Virus record (IMG/VR): IMGVR_UViG_3300006917_000050
Coordinates: 1-43,539 of that record
Strand: one strand, 5' to 3'
Source: a virus
DNA length: 43,539 bases
A program made the translations under genes and the position numbers. Of the stretch, positions 6,167 to 12,281 are shown piece by piece (positions within the stretch are counted from its first letter, which is position 1; every line of letters starts with the position of its first letter). The notes under the pieces are model-generated. The model ran no database searches and had not been told where the DNA came from. It saw only the letters and a list, made by a program, of their open reading frames with translations.

Positions 6167-6394
6167 TCATGTCTTGTCCTCCTCGTTGGCCCACAGCAGC
6201 GCAGCCTGCTCATCCCAGCAGTCAGCACGCCCAATGTCGAACCAGTGGGGGAAATGCCGCAGCACAGCCCTCGCCTCCTGGCGTACCTCTCGGCGGATCC
6301 CCTTGATGCCGCCCTCCACGTAGACGTTGGAGAGCCGCACCAGGAAATTGCGGGCGAGGAGGACCGCCAGCGTTCGTTCGCATGGAAGGGTCAT
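6167..6394 (-). CDS. BPSL0761-like small phage/bacterial protein
   Basis: 75 aa starting MTLPCERTLAVLLARNFLVR, with REVRQEARAVLRHFPHWFDI further on. This pattern (M-T-x-P-x-ERT...F-L...VR-x-EAR-x-LLRH-x-P) is one I associate with BPSL0761-type small proteins found in bacteria and prophages, of unknown function. The ATG overlaps the stop of the upstream gene (CCATGA). Confidence 0.68.
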   Translation of the reverse strand: MTLPCERTLAVLLARNFLVRLSNVYVEGGIKGIRREVRQEARAVLRHFPHWFDIGRADCWDEQAALLWANEEDKT

Positions 6395-6657
6395 GGCCAA
6401 TTCGGGTACAGCAGCACGCCGCACCGCGTCTCCTGGTCCAGGACCTCAACCGCAGCCGTCCGCGGGAACTCGCCGGAGATCAGGGCACAGATGCCATCAA
6501 ACGGCATCTTCGCCAGCATCTCCGAATGCTCGTCGCAGTAGGTCTGGATCGCCGCGTGATCGCAGGCGAACCCAGGATCGCCATCGCCGCAGTTGACCCA
6601 CACCCGCAGCGTGAACCGCGGCGTGCTGACGGCCACCATGTTTTCCCTAATCTTCAT
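6391..6657 (-). CDS. Hypothetical protein
   Basis: 88 aa starting MKIRENMVAVSTPRFTLRVW, with AAIQTYCDEHSEMLAKMPFDGICALISG in the middle. Alternating strands and helices suggest a compact globular fold. AAGGAGG lies upstream of the ATG at 6657, and the start overlaps the end of the coiled-coil ORF. No family recognised. Confidence 0.65.
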   Translation of the reverse strand: MKIRENMVAVSTPRFTLRVWVNCGDGDPGFACDHAAIQTYCDEHSEMLAKMPFDGICALISGEFPRTAAVEVLDQETRCGVLLYPNWP

Positions 6658-6808
6658 CGCGGACCTCCTTGCTATCGCGGACCACCAACTCTTCCCCTGG
6701 GACGTCTCCCCAGGAGTCAACCAGGATCTTTCGGAGCCTTGCGACCTCGGCCTCTAGGCGTCGGATCGCACTTGTCAGCCGGCGGTTCTTCGCCTCGGAA
6801 GCCGCCAA
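6647..6808 (-). CDS. Small coiled-coil protein, TTG start
   Basis: 53 aa if started at TTG 6808, which has GAAGGAG 3 nt upstream. Residues 5-30 (EAKNRRLTSAIRRLEAEVARLRKIL) form a clear coiled coil, and the tail is acidic. It overlaps the last 92 nt of the preceding nuclease-like frame, whose tail there looks like antisense shadow. The start is uncertain because no ATG or GTG fits. Confidence 0.5.
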   Translation of the reverse strand: MAASEAKNRRLTSAIRRLEAEVARLRKILVDSWGDVPGEELVVRDSKEVRDED

Positions 6809-7307
6809 CGTCTCCTTCCACCCACTGCAGGGCGTCTTGCCTGAACAGGATGCTGCACAGCTCGTCTGCGTGTCGCAGGTGCTTGCTGGGTGCGACGAGC
6901 GTGGGCACGTTGAAACCACGCATGGAGTCCCAGACGGTCTGCTCGGTCCAGCTTTCGTCCTGGTCAAGGACAGAGAGCCAGACCCAGGCTCCGGTGTGCT
7001 GGGAGATGTAGATCCAGGCGAATGGTTTTCCACGGCTGAGTCCGTTCAGGTCGTCAACGAATACTGTGGGGTAAGGGAAGTCATCCGGCCCTGTGAACTG
7101 CAGGCTGCGAACCTTGATCTCCAGGGACACGGCCGCCACGGCGTCTGGCGTCGGGCAGAAGTCCTTCTTGGGATTGTGGTCTGGCAGTACGAGCTTGACC
7201 CCGTGCGCTATAGCGAGCCCACGGTCGCGCTGCGTCTCCACCCACGCCTTCTCCGCCTTGTGGGCAATCTTTAAGACGCTCAGAAAGCGGTCTTTCGTCC
7301 AGGCCAT
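6717..7307 (-). CDS. PD-(D/E)XK-like protein, unknown role
   Basis: 196 aa from ATG 7307, with GGAGGGG just upstream. The segment CPTPDAVAAVSLEIKVRSL (Asp55, Glu63, Lys65), followed by FTGPDDFPYPTVFVDD, has the D...ExK order of restriction-endonuclease-like folds, and the later IYISQHTGAWVWL strand fits. This suggests a nuclease or a degenerate DNA-binding relative. The last 30 or so residues (GGFRGEEPP and onward) overlap the coiled-coil ORF and read like shadow sequence, so the true C-terminus may be nearer 6810. Confidence 0.6.
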   Translation of the reverse strand: MAWTKDRFLSVLKIAHKAEKAWVETQRDRGLAIAHGVKLVLPDHNPKKDFCPTPDAVAAVSLEIKVRSLQFTGPDDFPYPTVFVDDLNGLSRGKPFAWIYISQHTGAWVWLSVLDQDESWTEQTVWDSMRGFNVPTLVAPSKHLRHADELCSILFRQDALQWVEGDVGGFRGEEPPADKCDPTPRGRGRKAPKDPG

Positions 7308-7734
7308 TGCCCCTCCATGTGCTGCGAACGTCCGCGGCTCTCGCCGCCGCTTCCTGCGGATGGACGTCCTCTTCAGTCAGGTCTTCCCACAGCTCCGTGC
7401 TGAGGGGCTCCGTGCGCCGAATGGTCGATGCCATGCGGGCACACTCTTCAACAGCGTCAACCGTGACGGCGAAGGCCGCTGCGATCTCGGCGTACGTCCG
7501 TTCCGGGTAATCCAGAGACAGGACCATCAAACGCTTGGTGGTAGGGAGCCCGTGCCGCTTCAGCAGCATGGTCATCCGCTTGCCGACTTCCTCGCTCAGC
7601 TCCAGCTCCCCCCACACCTTCCGCGGCGGCTCCTGGTTGATCACCACCCGGCGATACAGCACTGGCGCAACGGCCAGAGGAACGCCAGCCGAACCAACCC
7701 TTAATTCGTTGCCACCAAGTTTGCACGGCCTCAT
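7081..7734 (-). CDS. HTH-like regulatory protein (possible frameshift partner)
   Basis: 217 aa from ATG 7734, which has GGAGGAGAAGG directly before it. Residues about 20-130 look well folded: LAVAPVLYRRVVINQEPPRK, then helices and YPERTYAEIAAAFAVTVDAVEECARMAS, which resembles a helix-turn-helix of the sigma-factor region 4 / phage activator kind. After about residue 145 the frame runs 227 nt into the next gene and looks like shadow. The first 15 residues overlap the upstream ORF, whose C-terminal part is also shadow, so one continuous gene joined by a frameshift near 7690-7710 is possible. Confidence 0.55.
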   Translation of the reverse strand: MRPCKLGGNELRVGSAGVPLAVAPVLYRRVVINQEPPRKVWGELELSEEVGKRMTMLLKRHGLPTTKRLMVLSLDYPERTYAEIAAAFAVTVDAVEECARMASTIRRTEPLSTELWEDLTEEDVHPQEAAARAADVRSTWRGNGLDERPLSERLKDCPQGGEGVGGDAARPWARYSARGQARTARPQSQEGLLPDARRRGGRVPGDQGSQPAVHRAG

Positions 7735-7822
7735 CCTTCTCCTCCTCCATGGGTTCAAACGGGAACACTTCATCCAGGTGAAACAGGTCAGCAATCTGTT
7801 CTTCAGTTACGGACAAGAGCAC
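7457..7822 (-). CDS. Short helical protein, C-terminal half doubtful
   Basis: 121 aa from GTG 7822, near the helicase stop. Only the first 48 or so residues (LLSVTEEQIADLFHLDEVFP through WWQRIKGWFGW) look like real protein. The rest is Ala/Gly/Arg-rich and lies 278 nt inside the next gene. Either this gene simply lacks a stop codon before its neighbour, or a frameshift of one base fuses it to the HTH-like protein. It starts about 20 nt inside the end of the helicase gene. Confidence 0.45.
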   Translation of the reverse strand: MLLSVTEEQIADLFHLDEVFPFEPMEEEKDEAVQTWWQRIKGWFGWRSSGRCASAVSPGGDQPGAAAEGVGGAGAERGSRQADDHAAEAARAPYHQAFDGPVSGLPGTDVRRDRSGLRRHG

Positions 7823-9317
7823 GCCGTCTAGCCTTCTCTTTGGCGAAGAAGGAGCGCTGCCATCCGGCGAGGCTGCGGTTTCTGAGGGCCCATTCGATGT
7901 AGTCATCGTCAACCTCTCCCATCGTTCGACCGGCGTACCGCCCACGCAGCGGCACCCGGTACTCCGAGATGTCTTTCTTGCGACCGTCCAGCGAGACGTC
8001 GCGGCCATGCACCTTGCCGCCGGCCTGGCCTTCCATGCCCTTCAGCCCGGCTTCGATCAGCTTGGCCTTGCGGACGTCATCCGCGGCCTGCTCCAGCAGG
8101 TCAGCCGGATCCTCGGCCTCAGCGTCATCATCGGCTGCACGCCTGCGGGCCTCGGCCAGGACCTCACGTGGCGTTCCTTCCTCAGCGAACATGTCCACGC
8201 CCGTGCGGATGGAGTGGTTCTCCACGCTGTCGGTGACGTCAACAATCTTGAACCAGGGCTTCTCGCTCGCAGCGATGGCGGCAATCCGTGCCGCGGGCGT
8301 GTTCTCCGCACCATCCACCACACCAGGCAGCGGGCGAGTGGCACGCCCCCAAATCTGCAGGGCCAACGTCCGGCTCTTCGTCGGCCGGAACATGAAGATC
8401 GTCTGCGTCAGCGGAGCGTCGAAGCCCATGGTGGCGATCTGACAGTTGCACAGCAGGTCGATCTCGCCGGCCCGGTACTTGTTGATGATCCGGTTCCGCT
8501 CGTCCTGGGTCTGCAGGTACTCGTTGCCGCAGATCCACGCGGCCCGCATGCCGTAGTTCTTCTCAGCCATCTCAGCGAGAGCGCGGGCGCTGGCCACGCC
8601 GGGGAGGAAAGCGATGGCCGCGCCAACGCGCTCCCGCTGGATGGTGAGGCAGAACTGATGAAGCCTGGAGCTGACGCCGATCACCATCTCCAGGTCGGCA
8701 GCGGAGTAGTCGCCTCCGGTCACCTTGACCTTGCTCAGGTCCAGGTCGGCACACTGAACGACACGGGCTCGGGGCGGCACGCACCAGCCGTCCTTGATAC
8801 CCTGGGCCAGGCCGTAGTCGAACGCCACGTGCTGGTAGAACTTCATCAGCGGCTTGCCGTCCATCCGGAACGGCGTGGCCGTGAAGCCGATGACGATGGC
8901 TCCGTTGGCCTGGAACTCCCGGAGCATCTCCAGAAACGGCTCTGAGAACTGCGTGTGGGCCTCGTCTACGATGACCAGGCGAACGCCCAGAAGCCTCTTG
9001 TAACGCTTCTCTTTGCCGGCCAGGAGCGTGTTTCGGCAGGCCACCGTGACGCGGTTGCCGCCCGCCCAGGAGCCGGCCATCTCAACGTCCGTGTACTCCT
9101 CCGTGATTCGGTCGGCCGTGTCAGCCGCCTGCCAGACCAGCTCCCGCATGGGGGCGATGATCAGGATCTTGCTGTTGAACAGCATCTTGGCGAGCAGCGA
9201 GAAGATCACCGTCTTCCCGGCGCCCGTGAACAGGACACACAGGATGGCCGTGAAACCCTTCGCCGTGGCGTCCAGAATCGCATCGCAGCACTGCTGCTGG
9301 TAATCCCTTGCCTGCAT
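7803..9317 (-). CDS. SF2 DNA/RNA helicase (DEAD/DEAH type)
   Basis: 504 aa from ATG 9317, preceded by GGAGGAGG. Motif I is FTGAGKT (30-36), motif II is VDEAH (117-121), motif III is FTATPFR (145-151), and motif VI lies in QIWGRATRPLPG. The N-terminal RDYQQQCCDAI is a Q-motif-like entry. This architecture matches phage UvsW/RAD25-type helicases that remodel branched DNA or open origins. It follows SSB, ERF and the RecE-like exonuclease in the same operon, so it probably serves recombination-dependent replication. No polymerase or primase is present to pair with it. Confidence 0.92.
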   Translation of the reverse strand: MQARDYQQQCCDAILDATAKGFTAILCVLFTGAGKTVIFSLLAKMLFNSKILIIAPMRELVWQAADTADRITEEYTDVEMAGSWAGGNRVTVACRNTLLAGKEKRYKRLLGVRLVIVDEAHTQFSEPFLEMLREFQANGAIVIGFTATPFRMDGKPLMKFYQHVAFDYGLAQGIKDGWCVPPRARVVQCADLDLSKVKVTGGDYSAADLEMVIGVSSRLHQFCLTIQRERVGAAIAFLPGVASARALAEMAEKNYGMRAAWICGNEYLQTQDERNRIINKYRAGEIDLLCNCQIATMGFDAPLTQTIFMFRPTKSRTLALQIWGRATRPLPGVVDGAENTPAARIAAIAASEKPWFKIVDVTDSVENHSIRTGVDMFAEEGTPREVLAEARRRAADDDAEAEDPADLLEQAADDVRKAKLIEAGLKGMEGQAGGKVHGRDVSLDGRKKDISEYRVPLRGRYAGRTMGEVDDDYIEWALRNRSLAGWQRSFFAKEKARRRALVRN

Positions 9318-9425
9318 GTTGCCTCCTCCTTCGGCGTGGGCCTCGGGGCGGCGTCCTGCCAACCCCGGGCCCGCATCCATGTCTCGCCGTCCACCCTCCT
9401 GGTGAACCCTTCCCTGAGTGCCCTC
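9318..9425 (-). other. 108-bp spacer between SSB and helicase
   Basis: GC-rich and carries two additional AGGAGG-like purine runs besides the helicase ribosome-binding site. One frame could start at a GTG and encode ETWMRARGWQD before running into the helicase gene, but I found no stop to make it a credible gene. Probably untranslated, or the remnant of a small gene. Confidence 0.35.
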
Positions 9426-9752
9426 CTAGAACGGGGACGAGGCCTCCGCCTTCTCCCGCGAACCCAGCAGCGTCAGATCGCGGACATCCAGTCCCCAGGC
9501 CTGACGCTTCACGCCATCCTTCTCGTACTCCCGGCACTTCAACTGGCCGGTCACCGCCACCTGCTTGCCGCGGGTCAGGTACTCAGCCACCTTCCCGGGA
9601 CGCCACAGGTCGCAGTTCAAAAACAGCACCTCACCGTCCTTGCGGCCGTTGACGGCGATGGCAAACGCGGCCACCTCCGACTCACCCACCTCGCGGACCT
9701 CGGCATCCCTGGTCATGTTGCCGGTGAACGAACAGCTATTCAGCGACGCCAT
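9426..9752 (-). CDS. ssb: Single-stranded DNA-binding protein (SSB)
   Basis: 108 aa from ATG 9752, with GGAGG upstream. It has the OB-fold order of SSB: LNSCSFTGNMTRDAEVR, AAFAIAVNG, VLFLNCDLWRPGKVAEYLTRGKQVAVTGQL and KRQAWGLDVRDLTLLG. The C-terminus is short and ends SPF, a reduced form of the acidic -PF tip that contacts partner proteins. It coats ssDNA made by the upstream exonuclease and coordinates annealing. It is coupled to ERF by a TGATG overlap. Confidence 0.93.
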   Translation of the reverse strand: MASLNSCSFTGNMTRDAEVREVGESEVAAFAIAVNGRKDGEVLFLNCDLWRPGKVAEYLTRGKQVAVTGQLKCREYEKDGVKRQAWGLDVRDLTLLGSREKAEASSPF

Positions 9753-10405
9753 CACGCACCTCCAAACTTGGTATTCACGTACTCCGAAACACGGTCGTAG
9801 ACCGACTGGTCGCAGACCTTCTCACTCACACGCAGCTTGACCAGGTCCAGGATGGGCTTGGCCGCATCCCGGTCCTTGGCCTTGTCGATGGCCTTGCGGG
9901 CCTTGTCTTCGATCTCCAGGCCACGGCTCAGGGCCTGCGGGCTGGACGCCTTCGTCCGCGTGACGGGCATGGCCTTCTGGGCATCGTCATCGTCCTCAGC
10001 CCACGCACCTACCAGGCCCAGGAGCAGGTACTTCTTGGCGTACGTGTACGCCGAACCCAGGCTCTGCATGTCCTGCCGCTGGTTCCCCTCCTTGTCCGTG
10101 CCCAGGAACACCGGGCACAGGCTGGTGACGAACTCGCCGCTGTTGTGCCGCAGCGTTCCAACGGCAATCCACTCGCCGCCAACGCGGGTCAGGCAGACCT
10201 GCGGCAGGATGAAGCCAGCCTCATTCAGCGGCTCACGCAATGCCTCACAGATGTCGGAGTACCGCATGTAGCGGTACTTGCCGAACTTGTTGTCGCCGCC
10301 CTTTTCGACGGCCGGGAACTTCGACTGGGCCTTGACGAGCGCCGCCACCAACTTGGTGGTGTCGGGGCTCGTTGTCAGACCTGGCAATCCATGGTCAATC
10401 ATCAT
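9752..10405 (-). CDS. erf: ERF-family single-strand annealing protein
   Basis: 217 aa. The ERF core is visible: VKAQSKFPAVEKGG, KYRYMRYSDICEALREPLNEAGF, and GSAYTYAKKYLLLGLVGAWAEDDDDA, the last being the very typical segment followed by an acidic run. A helical C-terminal region follows. ERF proteins form rings on ssDNA and promote annealing, typically for circularisation or repair of phage DNA. ATGA coupling to the exonuclease gene upstream and to SSB downstream makes a complete recombination cassette. Two ATGs in tandem make the exact start ambiguous by one codon. Confidence 0.93.
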   Translation of the reverse strand: MMIDHGLPGLTTSPDTTKLVAALVKAQSKFPAVEKGGDNKFGKYRYMRYSDICEALREPLNEAGFILPQVCLTRVGGEWIAVGTLRHNSGEFVTSLCPVFLGTDKEGNQRQDMQSLGSAYTYAKKYLLLGLVGAWAEDDDDAQKAMPVTRTKASSPQALSRGLEIEDKARKAIDKAKDRDAAKPILDLVKLRVSEKVCDQSVYDRVSEYVNTKFGGA

Positions 10406-11283
10406 GCCTCTCCTCCTCTGAGAAACGCTGGGAACTCCAGCTCACACTCCTCGTCATCCTCCGGGCTGCTGTAGACGCCCAGCTCGCGTCGCAGCCGGAT
10501 CTGATCCAACGTGACCCGGATCTGCTCGCGGGCCTGCTCCACCAGCTCCTCTGGCAGCGTGAACACACGCACGCCATGAGGCTTGCTGGTCTGGGCAAAG
10601 ACAAACTTCAGCGAGTGGTGATCCCACCCGCACGCCATAGCAGCGTCCACGTACCAGGCAGCTTGCCACAGGTAGCCGTAGTCAACGCAACTGCGCCAGA
10701 GCTGCTTCCAGTCGCTACTGGTGGTCTTGAAGTCCCACAGGTAGTCGGGCGTTACGCCGTCCGCGAGGCCCTTCCGCTGGTGGCCGGCGGCATCGACATG
10801 CCGGAAGGCAGCCTGCATGTCCGTTGTGGCTTCCAGGATCGCAGCAGCGGCCGGGTGCCGTGTGACGTTCCTGATGATCCGCTGCAGCCTCCACCAGTCA
10901 GCGGCAGTGAGGATCGACTTATCAAGGTTGTCGGCCACCCAGTCGGTGTACGCCTTTCCACGGCGGGCCCCGTTGGAAAGCACTTCCTCCGGCACCACCG
11001 CCAGATGGTCCTCCAGAGCCACCCCCGCCACCACCATGGGGATCGCCCGGTCAACCAGCGATCCAAAGTCCGTGGCGGCGTTACCGCTGAACAGTTGTTC
11101 CCCATTATCCAGGGCCTCCTGTGCCAGCGGCCCGCCACGGAAGACGGCGTGAGCGTACGACCGCGTGAAGTGTCCATCGTCACGGCGGTACGCCGCGTCG
11201 ATTTCGGCCTGGTTCAGCAGGGCCTTGCCGGAATCAAGCTGCGCAATGCAGCCAGGCGTATAACTACCAGTGGCTGTGACCAA
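10402..11283 (-). CDS. RecE-like PD-(D/E)XK exonuclease
   Basis: 293 aa from a TTG at 11283. GGGAGG 6 nt upstream decides this start, and no ATG or GTG fits. The core is KGLADGVTPDYLWDFKTT (Asp180, Asp184, Lys186), followed by the Q/Y helix YGYLWQAAWYVDA, as in RecE/PDDEXK exodeoxyribonucleases. It should degrade one strand of dsDNA 5' to 3' to give 3' overhangs for the ERF protein encoded next. It is the first gene of the early operon downstream of the integrase region. Confidence 0.85.
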   Translation of the reverse strand: MVTATGSYTPGCIAQLDSGKALLNQAEIDAAYRRDDGHFTRSYAHAVFRGGPLAQEALDNGEQLFSGNAATDFGSLVDRAIPMVVAGVALEDHLAVVPEEVLSNGARRGKAYTDWVADNLDKSILTAADWWRLQRIIRNVTRHPAAAAILEATTDMQAAFRHVDAAGHQRKGLADGVTPDYLWDFKTTSSDWKQLWRSCVDYGYLWQAAWYVDAAMACGWDHHSLKFVFAQTSKPHGVRVFTLPEELVEQAREQIRVTLDQIRLRRELGVYSSPEDDEECELEFPAFLRGGEA

Positions 11284-11470
11284 GTGTCGCCTCCCTCAGC
11301 AGGACAAGAGCCTTCTGAGGGTGGCCGATGACCAGCATGGTCACGGCCGCCGCCACGCAAGTGGCGGCAATGGCAAGGGATCGCAGGCAGCTAGACAACT
11401 GAGCTAGTTGCCCGCGCCCCTTGACAAACCTCAGAAATGCGGAATTGTCGGGGTACATCATGCTACTCAC
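11264..11470 (-). CDS. Possible small membrane protein antisense to integrase start
   Basis: Up to 68 aa, with a clear hydrophobic segment (SLAIAATCVAAAVTMLVIG). The stop overlaps the start of the RecE-like gene, as coupled genes do here. The annotated start lies inside the 5' end of the divergent integrase, so a shorter version from an internal TTG is more likely. It could be a small superinfection-exclusion-type membrane protein or a chance ORF. Confidence 0.35.
   Translation of the reverse strand: MSSMMYPDNSAFLRFVKGRGQLAQLSSCLRSLAIAATCVAAAVTMLVIGHPQKALVLLREATLGHSHW
11349..11368. promoter_or_regulatory. 8-bp hairpin/operator candidate in divergent intergenic region
   Basis: GCCGCCAC and GTGGCGGC pair perfectly around GCAA. 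It lies between the divergent integrase and exonuclease genes, where promoters and a lysogeny operator would be expected. A CAACT-GAGCT-AGTTG inverted repeat lies just downstream (around 11395-11411). Confidence 0.4.
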
Positions 11471-12281
11471 TGACTTTGCGAAACGCTACGCCAACCGCGT
11501 AGGGGCTTCTCCAGGCTATTTGGAGCAGCTTTTGGTGTTCACCAAGCGCCTGGACTGGCAGGTGGAGGAGATCACCACCGAAATGGTGGACTCCTACTTG
11601 ACTGCCGCTCTGGGGGGTTTGAGCCCCAATACAGTCGCCAATCACCGCAGACTCCTCACAACCCTCATGCGCGAAGCTAATCGCACCGGCCTGAACACGT
11701 GTATAGCGAATGGATTCCGCCGCGTCAAGGTGCCTAGGCCGATCCCCAGGGCGCTGTCGCATGCGGAGATTCGTCAGGCAGTAGAAGCTGCCCGGCAGAC
11801 GCCCGGTCATTTCCGTGACCTCCAAAAGTCCGACTTCCTTGTCGCCTGGTTCTTGACCGCGTATTCGCTAGGCCTGCGTGCGGGCGACCTAGTCGAAATC
11901 CGGTGGGATCAAGTACGTGGGCGGAAAATCTATCTGGGCCAATCGAAGACGTCAACTCCCCATGTCTCGCTTTTTACTGACGAGGCGTTGTGCGCGTGTA
12001 AGGCCCTTCCGAAGCGCACGCGGATCTTTGGGGACTTCGCTGCGCTCAACACAATCCAGCAGTGGGTGAAGGCCTGCATGGTGAGCGCAGGCCTGGATGC
12101 GTCAACGAAGTTCCTGCGACGCTCAGCCGCGACATATGCCAAGGTCCAGGGCAAGTCGCCCAAGGCGGTGCTGGGGCATTTGACCGAAGGCCTAGCCGAA
12201 AGGCACTACGTCGATCAGCTGCTGTACGAAGAGGAGACTGGCCTGAACCAGGAGCCCCTGCCGTCCGTGATGGGCGCCTAG
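11460..12281 (+). CDS. int: Tyrosine recombinase / phage integrase
   Basis: 273 aa from ATG 11460 (GGGG 6 nt upstream); a TTG at 11421 in frame is the alternative start. An N-terminal core-binding SAM-like domain (about 1-90) is followed by the catalytic domain: Arg140 in SLGLRAGDL, Lys163 in GQSKTSTPHVS, Arg220 in TKFLRRSAATYA, His240 in VLGHLTE and Tyr250 in ERHYVD. The first position of the HxxR box is Lys217, not His, a substitution known in some active family members. It is the only strong plus-strand gene. It lacks the extra IntI domain, so it is phage-type and not an integron integrase. It implies a temperate or formerly temperate phage; no attP core could be picked out. Confidence 0.92.
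   Translation: MLLTDFAKRYANRVGASPGYLEQLLVFTKRLDWQVEEITTEMVDSYLTAALGGLSPNTVANHRRLLTTLMREANRTGLNTCIANGFRRVKVPRPIPRALSHAEIRQAVEAARQTPGHFRDLQKSDFLVAWFLTAYSLGLRAGDLVEIRWDQVRGRKIYLGQSKTSTPHVSLFTDEALCACKALPKRTRIFGDFAALNTIQQWVKACMVSAGLDASTKFLRRSAATYAKVQGKSPKAVLGHLTEGLAERHYVDQLLYEEETGLNQEPLPSVMGA

Noticed and set aside
7457-8008. Longer start for the short helical protein (ATG 7906)
   Set aside because: The extra 28 residues lie inside the helicase and look like shadow sequence.
9206-9394. 62-aa minus-strand ORF over the helicase start
   Set aside because: Most of it overlaps the helicase in another frame and no stop occurs before it.
8007-9800. Long plus-strand ORFs opposite helicase, SSB and ERF
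   Set aside because: They are antisense to genes with clear motifs; composition is typical of GC-rich shadow frames.
10372-11331. 319-aa plus-strand ORF
   Set aside because: Fully antisense to the RecE-like exonuclease, whose catalytic motif is intact.
11421-11450. TTGACA at 11421 as integrase promoter -35
   Set aside because: No acceptable -10 box at 16-18 bp; it is also an in-frame TTG codon of the integrase frame.
11460-12281. Integron integrase (IntI) to go with the cassette-like segment
   Set aside because: The protein is too short and lacks the additional IntI domain between the conserved boxes.
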